From the NCBI GenBank assembly GCA_025449725.1, contig JANWIU010000021.1:1-32721 (forward strand): a stretch of DNA of 32,721 nucleotides, given 5' to 3'. Shown in pieces: positions 1 to 8,026 of the stretch (its first letter is position 1; the number at the start of each line of letters is the position of its first letter). The notes under the pieces were generated by a model. It was not told where the DNA came from and ran no database searches. It saw nothing but the letters and a program-made list of their open reading frames with translations. Both the position numbers and the translations under genes were made by a program. The DNA comes from Pseudobdellovibrio sp. Lineage in GTDB: Bacteria > Bdellovibrionota > Bdellovibrionia > Bdellovibrionales > Bdellovibrionaceae.

Positions 1-972
1 AATTTTTACGGCAAAAAAGCAAAATTAAGCCGAGTGGTTGTAAAACTGATCAGCGACACCTCTTCGCTGAAAGCAAATTTAGCTTCTGGTCAGATCACTG
101 CCATTTCAGCCGTGGGCTTTCCGCCTGATACGGCCATCCTGATGGACGAAGAATTCAAAAAATCAAATGCGCCGTTTCAAGTGCGCTTTCAGAATTCAGG
201 AATATTTCAGGGCATCTACTTCAATTTAGAAAAAGATATTTTTAAAGATGCAAAAGTCCGTGAAGCACTGACCGCCGCCGTTGACAAAGAAAGCATTGTA
301 AAGGCTTTTTTTAACAGTCATATGCCACCGGCAGACGGAATTCTTTCACCGAAGCATCCGGCCTTTCAAAATCCTAAAAAAACTTATTCCATCAGTAATG
401 CGAATAAAATTTTAGACCAAGCCGGATGGAAGCCGGGCCCTAACGGCATCCGTGAAAAAAACGGCAAGCCATTAACGTTTGTATATAAAACTTCAGCAGG
501 TCTAAAAGTTTTAGAAAATATTCAGGTTTATGTTTGCGAAAAATTTAAAACGATCGGTGCCCTATGTGCGATCAAAAATGAACCCCCACGTGCCTTGTTG
601 GGCCAAAGTGTGCCGCATGGTGAATTTGATCTGGCGATGTACGGCCAGCCTTTGCCGATTGATTCGACTTTAACTTCGTATTTTTCTTCAAAAGAAATTC
701 CAACAAAGCAAAACAGCTGGGCCGGCGGAAACTCCATTCGCTTAAATTCGCCTGAAGTAGATCAGCTTTTATCTGATTTTGACAAAGAACACAGTCCTAA
801 AAAGCGCAACGAAATCGTCAAAAAACTGGAAAACTACTTTGTTAAAAATTTCGTGATGATTCCACTTTATCACCGGCGCGAAGCCATTGTTTTGCCAAAA
901 AACCTCACTGGTGTAGAAGATTCGTACGAAGGGACAGCCTTTACGACTCCTGAAAACTGGCAATTCAATTAG
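1..972 (+). CDS. Peptide/oligopeptide ABC transporter substrate-binding protein (SBP_bac_5 family), 5' truncated by window edge
   Basis: The frame is open from base 1 (NFYGKKAKLSRVVVKLISD...), so the track start at 34 is probably internal. 'GIYFNLEKDIFKDAKVREALTAAVDKESIV' and the C-terminal 'IPLYHRREAIVLPKNLTGV' are typical of family 5 SBPs. Confidence 0.88.
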   Translation, partial: NFYGKKAKLSRVVVKLISDTSSLKANLASGQITAISAVGFPPDTAILMDEEFKKSNAPFQVRFQNSGIFQGIYFNLEKDIFKDAKVREALTAAVDKESIVKAFFNSHMPPADGILSPKHPAFQNPKKTYSISNANKILDQAGWKPGPNGIREKNGKPLTFVYKTSAGLKVLENIQVYVCEKFKTIGALCAIKNEPPRALLGQSVPHGEFDLAMYGQPLPIDSTLTSYFSSKEIPTKQNSWAGGNSIRLNSPEVDQLLSDFDKEHSPKKRNEIVKKLENYFVKNFVMIPLYHRREAIVLPKNLTGVEDSYEGTAFTTPENWQFN

Positions 973-1041
973 GGATCATTTGCTTTTGAATCTACAATGT
1001 GGCTATAATTTTCTTGTCTAGAACCTTTGGAGAACCAATAC

Positions 1042-1719
1042 ATGCGCAGCTTGATTAAAATTTTTGTTAGCTTCATCGTCCTTGCTTCAGCTTTAATGCT
1101 GGCTTCTTGCGCCACCGGAAGCGGCCCAAAACGCATCAGCGATCCTGAAGATTGTATGAAGTATGTTTTTGCAAACGATTTGGATAAACTAAAAGAATAC
1201 CCCCTTGATTGCGTCAACTACCACGCTGAAAACGGCGTGACGACGCTGATGATGGCAGTGGCAAAAGGCAATTCTGAAATCGCAACGTGGCTTCTTGAAA
1301 CCGGTGCAAACGTTAATTCCGTCAATTATCTTCGCCAGAACGCGCTTCACTATGCCGTTATTCACAATCAACCAAAAATGATCGATCTGCTTCGCCAAAA
1401 CGGCGGCGAGATCAAACCGAATGCCCACGGTGTTACGCCTTTAATGATGGCTATCCAACTTGGCAATTTTCAAATGGTAGAACTGATGAATCCAAAATTT
1501 GAAGATGTGAATGTAGCGGCTGATGACGGCTGGACAGCCATTTACTTTGCGATTCGTAAAGAAGACCGTAAAATTTTAGATTACCTTATTGCTAAAGGTG
1601 CCTGCGTTAACTTCCAGGACACTTACGTACAAACGCCAATGGACTTCGCAAAAGAAGTTGGATGGAAGTACGCTCAAGATAAATTAAAAAACGGCAAGCG
1701 CTGCGATAAAACGAACTAA
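1042..1719 (+). CDS. Ankyrin-repeat lipoprotein
   Basis: Signal peptide with lipobox LASC (MRSLIKIFVSFIVLASALMLASC) and ankyrin motifs such as 'NGVTTLMMAVAKGNSEIATWLLETGANVN' and 'HGVTPLMMAIQLGN'. The ATG at 1042 is preferred over the TTG at 1027. Confidence 0.85.
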   Translation: MRSLIKIFVSFIVLASALMLASCATGSGPKRISDPEDCMKYVFANDLDKLKEYPLDCVNYHAENGVTTLMMAVAKGNSEIATWLLETGANVNSVNYLRQNALHYAVIHNQPKMIDLLRQNGGEIKPNAHGVTPLMMAIQLGNFQMVELMNPKFEDVNVAADDGWTAIYFAIRKEDRKILDYLIAKGACVNFQDTYVQTPMDFAKEVGWKYAQDKLKNGKRCDKTN

Positions 1720-1736
1720 TAAATCGATAAAACGAA

Positions 1737-2594
1737 CTAAGACATCAGTAAGTCGACCCATGCTTTTTTAGAAGACGGAATGGCCTCTTTAGGCATGAAT
1801 AAACCCGTACGCAGCCCGCCTTCGTAAGCGGCGCTATCGTTATAAAAGCTACCTGCTCTTAAGAATAATTTAAGCAATGAAAAAGCCTTGGCGTTGTTTC
1901 CGCGCATGACCCGAATAACCTCATCCACTGTTACGTGCGGAATCGAATCATCCCAGCAATCATAATCCGTTACAAAGCAACAAGGTAAGTACGGCAGACC
2001 CGCCTCACGTGCTAAACCATATTCCGGAAAGTTCGACATCCCGATGATCTGTGCGCCCATCTGGCGGTAAGCATTGGATTCCGCTTTTGTCGAAAAGTAA
2101 GGCCCTTCAATACAAACGTAGGTTTGACCGAAGTGAGTTTTAAATTCTGAATTCAAATTGTTCTGCATGACAAGTTCAATGGCTCTTTCAGCCATGACTT
2201 CGCAGATAGGTTTTGCCAATGAAACATGGCCGATAATGCCTTCACCCAAAAAAGTACTGCGGCGTACTGATTTAGTGCGGTCAATATACTGATAGGGAAT
2301 AACTAAATCACCCGGAGCATATTCTTTTTGAAGCGAACCCACTGCACTGAAAGAGATAACGGCACGGGCCCCGTGCTTCTTCAACGCATAAATGTTAGCA
2401 CAGTAATTAATCTCACTTGGAAGATGCTCATGATGTTCACCATGGCGGGAAATAAATAAAAAATGATCGTTGTTAACACGGACTTTCTTCAGGCCGCTGG
2501 CAGCCAAGCCAAACGGAGTTTCCCTATCAAGAATTTCAACCGTTTCGAATTCGTCGAATTTTTCAAAACCTGATCCACCGATGATTCCTAACAT
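1737..2594 (-). CDS. mtnP: S-methyl-5'-thioadenosine phosphorylase (MTAP type)
   Basis: 'IGGSGF', 'ISRHGEHHEHLPSEINYCANIYALK', 'IEGPYFSTKAES' and 'FVTDYDCWDD' are MTAP signatures. The start overlaps the mtnA stop. Confidence 0.9.
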   Translation of the reverse strand: MLGIIGGSGFEKFDEFETVEILDRETPFGLAASGLKKVRVNNDHFLFISRHGEHHEHLPSEINYCANIYALKKHGARAVISFSAVGSLQKEYAPGDLVIPYQYIDRTKSVRRSTFLGEGIIGHVSLAKPICEVMAERAIELVMQNNLNSEFKTHFGQTYVCIEGPYFSTKAESNAYRQMGAQIIGMSNFPEYGLAREAGLPYLPCCFVTDYDCWDDSIPHVTVDEVIRVMRGNNAKAFSLLKLFLRAGSFYNDSAAYEGGLRTGLFMPKEAIPSSKKAWVDLLMS

Positions 2595-3607
2595 GATTTC
2601 AAAACCCCTTCTTCAATATCTTTTTTAAAATAGACCGCTTTGTCCAGAATCCATTCCGTTACTAATTGGTGCGGAGTCACGTCAAAAGACGGATTGTAAA
2701 CTTCAATGTCGTTCGGCGCCCATTGTAGATCGCCGTAACCTTTTACTTCTTCGCGCTTTCGTTGTTCGATTGGTATAAATGAACCGTTCGCACATAGCGG
2801 GTCTACTGTCGTATAAGGTGCCGCCACATAAAACGGTATACGGTGATAAAAACAATTCACCGCCACACTGTAGGTACCGATCTTGTTGGCAAAATCGCCG
2901 TTAACTGCAATTCGGTCCGACCCGACGATGGCTTTGTTAATTTTACCCAGGCTCATCAGATGTGCAGCCATATTGTCAGTAATTAATGTAAATGGAATTC
3001 CAAGTTTTTTAAGTTCCCAAGAAGTCAGTCGCCCGCCCTGCAGTAACGGACGTGTTTCATCCACATAAACGTGAATTTTCTTTCCGTGCTCGTGGGCGCG
3101 TCTTATGACTCCTAATGCTGTTCCTACGCCTGCAGTCGCAAGTCCGCCGGTATTACAGTGGGTCAGTATTTGGTCGCCGTCTTGTAAAAGCTCAGCGCCA
3201 TTTGCAGACATACGCTCACACAGTTGCACATCTTCATTAAAAATTTGCACTGCCAGGTCTACAATTTTTTCTTTATTAAAATTATCGCGAATCACTTTTG
3301 TCATGCGGTCTACGCAGTTCATTAAATTAACGGCTGTGGGCCGCGCCTCAAACAACATCTGAGACATCACTAATAGTTCATCTCTTGAAACGCCTGCGTG
3401 CGCCAGCTTCGCAATCATAAGACTTGCTGCCACGCCGATCAAAGGCGCGCCGCGAACGCGAAGGCTTTTGATGGCTTCAATCATTTCATCATTAGATTTG
3501 ATATCAATCCATTTTTCTTCATGCGGAAGTAAAGTTTGATCCAACAATAATAAATTAAATTTCGAAGAATCTATTTCAGCAGCTAAAGCCAGAGACTCCA
3601 GTTTCAT
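2588..3607 (-). CDS. mtnA: S-methyl-5-thioribose-1-phosphate isomerase
   Basis: 'VRGAPLIGVAA', 'LTHCNTGGLATAGVGTALGVIR', 'VDETRPLLQGGRLTSWEL' and 'VGSDRIAVNGDFANKIGTY' are MtnA signatures. Confidence 0.95.
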   Translation of the reverse strand: MKLESLALAAEIDSSKFNLLLLDQTLLPHEEKWIDIKSNDEMIEAIKSLRVRGAPLIGVAASLMIAKLAHAGVSRDELLVMSQMLFEARPTAVNLMNCVDRMTKVIRDNFNKEKIVDLAVQIFNEDVQLCERMSANGAELLQDGDQILTHCNTGGLATAGVGTALGVIRRAHEHGKKIHVYVDETRPLLQGGRLTSWELKKLGIPFTLITDNMAAHLMSLGKINKAIVGSDRIAVNGDFANKIGTYSVAVNCFYHRIPFYVAAPYTTVDPLCANGSFIPIEQRKREEVKGYGDLQWAPNDIEVYNPSFDVTPHQLVTEWILDKAVYFKKDIEEGVLKSC

Positions 3608-4266
3608 TAAAGTAAAACCTCGCCGATTTTTTTTCTGAGCTCATACAGGTATGCGATCTCTTCTTTTGGCAGCGGGTGTAAGCCACCCAGTTTTTGCGCT
3701 GTCGCTAAAATCTGTGAAGAGTGCTCAATGCGTTCCATACCACGATAAGCTTCGTCTAAATCCTCACCCCAGGCTACGGCCCCGTGGCAACGTAAAATCA
3801 AAGCGCGGTGCTGAGGTAAAAACGGCTTCATCACTAAACCCATTTGTTCCGTACCCGGTCTTGCATAGGGAACAAACGGAATATCCCCGGTTGCCAAAAT
3901 CACTTCTGACAAACAATCACTGGGAAGTTTTTTTAGCTCAGGCTGCGCAATGGACCAGGCGATAGCCGTTGGCGGGTGCGCATGCACGACAGCTTTGGCT
4001 TTCGGCGATGATTTATAAACTTCTAAGTGCATCAGCCTTTCGGTTGAAGGCTTACCTTCAAGAATATCACCTTTAATATTAATCACAGCCATTTGTTCAG
4101 GATTCATAAACCCTTTTGCGATTCCGGAAGGTGTAATCAAAATTTCGTCATCAGAAATTCTATAAGAAATATTTCCGTCAGCTGCAGCCAGCATATTTCT
4201 GGCATGAAGCCGCTCACAAATCTCGACGATATGTCTGGCGATAGCGTTTGCTTTTAGGCTTGTCAT
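3607..4266 (-). CDS. Class II aldolase (fuculose-1-phosphate aldolase-like; candidate Ald2 of an MTA/DHAP shunt)
   Basis: 'DGNISYRISDDEILITPSGI', 'VVHAHPPTAIAW', 'PYARPGTEQMG' and 'LRCHGAVAWGEDLDEAYRGMERIEHSS' show the class II aldolase fold with an HxH...H zinc site. The stop overlaps the mtnA start by 1 bp (TAATG). Confidence 0.88.
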   Translation of the reverse strand: MTSLKANAIARHIVEICERLHARNMLAAADGNISYRISDDEILITPSGIAKGFMNPEQMAVINIKGDILEGKPSTERLMHLEVYKSSPKAKAVVHAHPPTAIAWSIAQPELKKLPSDCLSEVILATGDIPFVPYARPGTEQMGLVMKPFLPQHRALILRCHGAVAWGEDLDEAYRGMERIEHSSQILATAQKLGGLHPLPKEEIAYLYELRKKIGEVLL

Positions 4267-4295
4267 ACATTAGACATACAACGTAGGTTTGAAGT

Positions 4296-4820
4296 ATGGC
4301 AACTCTCTTAATTATGGCTCTTCCTGATGAATCTCAGATGGTTTTTGAAAACAACGGCCATAAGCCGTTTTATTGCGGAGTCGGCCAAACCAAAGCCGCT
4401 TTCCACACTCACAAACTCATCAGCGACCTTAAGGCAAAACACGTCATCAACCTTGGGACCGCCGGCAGCCACACTTTTAAACAAGGCGAGCTCGTCGAAT
4501 GCACAAGCTTTATTCAGCGCTTTCCCAATGACTTTAACCCAATGAAGAGTCCTGTACTTAAAACCAAGGCGCGAACCTCTCTCCCCACTGTTACCTGCGG
4601 CACAGGGGATTACATTGAGACTTCCAAGCCGTTAGTCCAATGCGATGTTATGGATATGGAAGCCTATGCGATGGCCTACGTTTGCCGGCAATTGGGTGTG
4701 GAGTTTACTTCTATAAAATACGTTAGTGACAGTTCAGACCAGCACATGGTCACACATTGGCAATCTTGCTTGCAAGATGCCGCCGCCAAGCTGTTTAATG
4801 AATACAAGAAGTTAATTTAG
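4296..4820 (+). CDS. Short MTA/SAH nucleosidase-like (PNP/UDP family) protein
   Basis: 'KHVINLGTAGSHTFKQGELVE', 'VMDMEAYAMAYVCRQLGVEFTSIKYVSDSSDQ' resemble the MTAN V-E-M-E-A and SD..D motifs. It is only 174 aa. Confidence 0.75.
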   Translation: MATLLIMALPDESQMVFENNGHKPFYCGVGQTKAAFHTHKLISDLKAKHVINLGTAGSHTFKQGELVECTSFIQRFPNDFNPMKSPVLKTKARTSLPTVTCGTGDYIETSKPLVQCDVMDMEAYAMAYVCRQLGVEFTSIKYVSDSSDQHMVTHWQSCLQDAAAKLFNEYKKLI

Positions 4821-4838
4821 ATTCTTTTTAGGCGGCCT

Positions 4839-5279
4839 GTGCAACACGAAAACCGATTCTCACATGAGATGATTGAAATTTTCAAAGATGGTGATCTCAT
4901 TTTTGAAGAAGGCGATATCGGCCGTGATTTGTATATTGTCCAGTCCGGTGAAGTTAAAATCAGTAAGAATTTTAATGGTAAACATATTGAGCTGGCAAAA
5001 TTCAAAAAGGGCGACTTCTTTGGCGACATGGCCTTATTACAAAGTATTCCAAGGTACGCCAGCGCACACGCCAGCGGCGAAACAAGATTATTAATTTTAA
5101 AACCGGGCGGCTTCTTATTAAAAATCCGCCGTGATCCCACCTTTGCTTTTGAAATGCTTCAACAGTTAAGTCACCGAATAAAAGTCAGTAACGATCGCAC
5201 CATGGCCATAATTCAAAAATTCGATCTGCCAAAAGACGAAGTACAAAAAATTCTTGAGGCTTTGGACGGTCAGCAGTGA
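4839..5279 (+). CDS. Cyclic nucleotide-binding domain protein without a DNA-binding domain
   Basis: 'FKDGDLIFEEGDIGRDLYIVQSGEVKI...FKKGDFFGDMALLQSIPRYASAHA' is a cNMP-binding domain. GTG start at 4839, or ATG at 4869. Confidence 0.85.
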   Translation: MQHENRFSHEMIEIFKDGDLIFEEGDIGRDLYIVQSGEVKISKNFNGKHIELAKFKKGDFFGDMALLQSIPRYASAHASGETRLLILKPGGFLLKIRRDPTFAFEMLQQLSHRIKVSNDRTMAIIQKFDLPKDEVQKILEALDGQQ

Positions 5280-6004
5280 TCACATCGATCAAATCCGAAA
5301 AGTTAGTTGTCATTTCTGATTTGCATTTGGGAAATCCGTTTTCAAATGCCAAACGAATGGCGATCCCATTTATTAAATGGGCGGCGAATCAGGGTTATGA
5401 CATTTGTATCAACGGAGATGGCCTTGAAATCGCCCAAGCCAGTTTTAATAAAATTGCGTTTGATGTTCCTGAATTGTTCCGCACCCTAGGAGACATGCGC
5501 CGCAAAGGCCGCGAAGTTTATTACGTGACCGGCAATCACGACATCGCGTTAGAACATTTCTTAGAAGACTGGGGCGTCATGAAGGTCTCCCCGTTTTTAA
5601 ATGTGCGCTCGGGCGCTAATAGAATTCGGATAGAACACGGCCACATCTATGATCCGTTTTTTGTTAAATACCCGCGGCTGTACGAAACCCTTACTCACAT
5701 TGGCGGATACTTCCTAAAAATAAATCCAAAGATTTACAAATTATGGATCAACTTTGAAAGTCTGCTTTCAAAACTCCGCGCAAGAAGAACCGGTATCGTT
5801 GGAGAACATCCTCAATTTAAAGAAGCTGCTGAAGAGATTTCACGAAGAGGCTTTGATGCTATTGTTTTTGGTCATACTCACCATGCCGGTGAGGCCGAAT
5901 TAGAATCAGGAGCGCGGTATTATAACCCGGGCTCCTGGATGTTATCTTCACATTACATTGCCATCGAAAACGGAAACGTCGAACTCAAAGAGTGGCGAAT
6001 TTAG
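5276..6004 (+). CDS. Calcineurin-like metallophosphoesterase (LpxH-like/UDP-2,3-diacylglucosamine hydrolase-like)
   Basis: Metal-binding motifs 'VISDLHLG', 'INGDGLE', 'VTGNHD', 'EHGHIYDP' and 'FGHTHHAG'. GTG start overlaps the upstream TGA by 4 bp. Confidence 0.87.
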   Translation: MITSIKSEKLVVISDLHLGNPFSNAKRMAIPFIKWAANQGYDICINGDGLEIAQASFNKIAFDVPELFRTLGDMRRKGREVYYVTGNHDIALEHFLEDWGVMKVSPFLNVRSGANRIRIEHGHIYDPFFVKYPRLYETLTHIGGYFLKINPKIYKLWINFESLLSKLRARRTGIVGEHPQFKEAAEEISRRGFDAIVFGHTHHAGEAELESGARYYNPGSWMLSSHYIAIENGNVELKEWRI

Positions 6005-6023
6005 AATCTTCGCACGGCTCTGG

Positions 6024-6659
6024 TTAGAATCTTCGCACAGCTCTAAAGAAAATACCTCGTACGGAATTTCGGCAAAGCTCCTTAGGTGCATCACTTCCCG
6101 GGTAGCACATAGCAGGTGTGCTCGGATCACGATAATTGCTTCTTGATCCTGGCCGAGGCTGGAAAGTAGGGTCTTGATTATTGTTGTTTCTAAGTCTTAA
6201 GCGATTTGTAAAAGTACATTCCCACGGGCCATCACACAGATCGAAGTTAATACCTCTCACACGATCTACCAAACCGCCACCATCACCGTGCGGGCGTTCA
6301 CTAGGTAAAATGCGGTAACGCATATTATTGTAATCATCGTCAGAGAAATCAATCGCTGGATCTCTTCGCAATCTTAAGGCATTTCGAATATTCTCTGGCA
6401 CAGGTTGAAAATCAGAATCAACTGATTGCCCTTGCGGAGCCACGATAAATTCGTAATTAAATTCCGGCGGTAACAACGGATTTACCGGAGCCGATGCCGA
6501 CGGGGCTGGATTCGCCGGAGCGGCAGCTGCCGGTCCACCTTCAGAAGGTGATGACTGAGGAGGTGCCGTTACAATGATTTCATCGGCCTCCTGAGCATTG
6601 GCTATTCCTGTAAAAGATAAAGAAACAAATAACGATAAAATTAATAATTTCATGTCCAC
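6024..6659 (-). CDS. Secreted hypothetical protein with a Pro/Ala-rich N-terminal linker
   Basis: 211-aa ORF with signal peptide (MDMKLLILSLFVSLSFTGIANAQ) and low-complexity 'PSEGGPAAAAPANPAPSASAPVNP'. Confidence 0.7.
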   Translation of the reverse strand: MDMKLLILSLFVSLSFTGIANAQEADEIIVTAPPQSSPSEGGPAAAAPANPAPSASAPVNPLLPPEFNYEFIVAPQGQSVDSDFQPVPENIRNALRLRRDPAIDFSDDDYNNMRYRILPSERPHGDGGGLVDRVRGINFDLCDGPWECTFTNRLRLRNNNNQDPTFQPRPGSRSNYRDPSTPAMCYPGSDAPKELCRNSVRGIFFRAVRRF

Positions 6660-6765
6660 TCCATTCTAACATCCCCCCTATCGGGTTTATCTGGACCCAT
6701 CTTTAAAAAAAACAGGACCTTCAGCGGGAAGTTGCAAAACCGCCCCAGAGTGATACATTAGTCTA

Positions 6766-7335
6766 ATGTTTATGAAGCCTGTTCTTTTCAGTTTGGTTTT
6801 ACTCTTAAGCCAATTGTCTTCTGCCAATTGCAGAATAGTTTCTCTAGAAAAAAATCCGACCCGTTACGTGTACAACATGATCAAGGGCACTCCTGACATC
6901 TATTACGCCGAAGCTGTTTCGTATTCTAAAGAAGATGAAACGTTCACGTTCAAAGTTATAGAAGCTTTAAAGGGCGAGAAAAGAAGTGATTTCACAGCGC
7001 TTGGCGCTCCGCTGGAGGCCGATGCAGTAGAATCAGACTTCGGCTATCACAAGGCTCAGACTTTTTGGGACGACATCACGGCGGCTCGCACCACTTTCGG
7101 AGCCGATTGCAGACTCAACCCTAAGTTTAAAATCGGAAGCCGCTACTTAGTTTTTTTCAAAGAGCCATTTCAGGCCAAAAGTTTCGAATTGGTTAAAAAC
7201 AGAGGCGACCGCTGGTTCAAACATGTATACGAAACTATTCATCCGCCTAAACGCGTGAAAGCTGCAGCGGCATCAGCTCCTACGGTATCTTCTGAAGCAG
7301 CGGCACCGCAGGCACCGTCAACTCCAAATAATTAG
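6766..7335 (+). CDS. Secreted hypothetical protein
   Basis: 189-aa ORF with signal peptide (MKPVLFSLVLLLSQLSSANC) and an Ala/Pro-rich C-terminal tail. ATG at 6766 or 6772. Confidence 0.7.
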   Translation: MFMKPVLFSLVLLLSQLSSANCRIVSLEKNPTRYVYNMIKGTPDIYYAEAVSYSKEDETFTFKVIEALKGEKRSDFTALGAPLEADAVESDFGYHKAQTFWDDITAARTTFGADCRLNPKFKIGSRYLVFFKEPFQAKSFELVKNRGDRWFKHVYETIHPPKRVKAAAASAPTVSSEAAAPQAPSTPNN

Positions 7336-7434
7336 ATCTCAAATCTAAGCTTCATTCATAAGGCCAGCTGGCCTTGTCTAAAACGAAATCAACTTTAGTA
7401 TAGAGATATAAAATAATTTTAAAAAGGAGTCTCA

Positions 7435-7959
7435 ATGAAATTCATCAGTACTGCAATTGCTGCGTTCTTATTAACTTTTTCTGTAGCTGAAGCTAAAAAA
7501 TCTGTGGCCAAAAAAAATACATCGCGTAAGCCTGCGAGCGCCTCAGTACAAGCCTTCTGCGGAGTGCTTGCAAGAGGTACTTCAGGCCATGACCGGGTAG
7601 ACCGTTACACAATCGTTGATCAAACCAACAGACCCGGCAGCACGCACTTCAATGTAGCCATTCCGTTAGATGCTGAAATCAGTGATTTGTATGCTCCCCG
7701 CCCCGGCGATTCTCAACCGGGCAGCGACACTTACCGCGATCATAATTTTAGAATCGCAGGAGAGAATGTTTGGTTAGAATATGCCGGCAACCTTTTTACT
7801 GACAGCGCAATTAATCATGGAAAATGTGTTTGTGTAACCGGTATTCGCAGTGCTGACACCAACTCCTTAAATTACATTGAAGGTTACGCCTTAAGAAACG
7901 GTAAATGCGCCGGTATTTCTCAGGAAGTGGTAACTAGCTTCGGCGGGCATCAGCCATAA
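7435..7959 (+). CDS. Secreted hypothetical protein
   Basis: 174-aa ORF with signal peptide, a good RBS (aaggagtctcaatg) and a strong terminator downstream. Confidence 0.75.
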   Translation: MKFISTAIAAFLLTFSVAEAKKSVAKKNTSRKPASASVQAFCGVLARGTSGHDRVDRYTIVDQTNRPGSTHFNVAIPLDAEISDLYAPRPGDSQPGSDTYRDHNFRIAGENVWLEYAGNLFTDSAINHGKCVCVTGIRSADTNSLNYIEGYALRNGKCAGISQEVVTSFGGHQP

Positions 7960-7982
7960 CAAGAACCGGAATTTTAATTTCT

Positions 7983-8011
7983 AAAAAGGAGCTGCGAAGC
8001 TCTTTTTTTTT
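7983..8011 (+). terminator. Rho-independent terminator
   Basis: Stem GAGCT (7989-7993), loop GCGA, stem AGCTC (7998-8002), flanked by an A-run before and a T-run after. Confidence 0.85.
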
Positions 8012-8026
8012 AATTCTTAATTTATT

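Noticed and set aside
2883-3965. Plus-strand ORFs opposite mtnA and the aldolase gene
   Set aside because: Antisense to clearly recognised enzymes, low-quality composition and no RBS or family motif.
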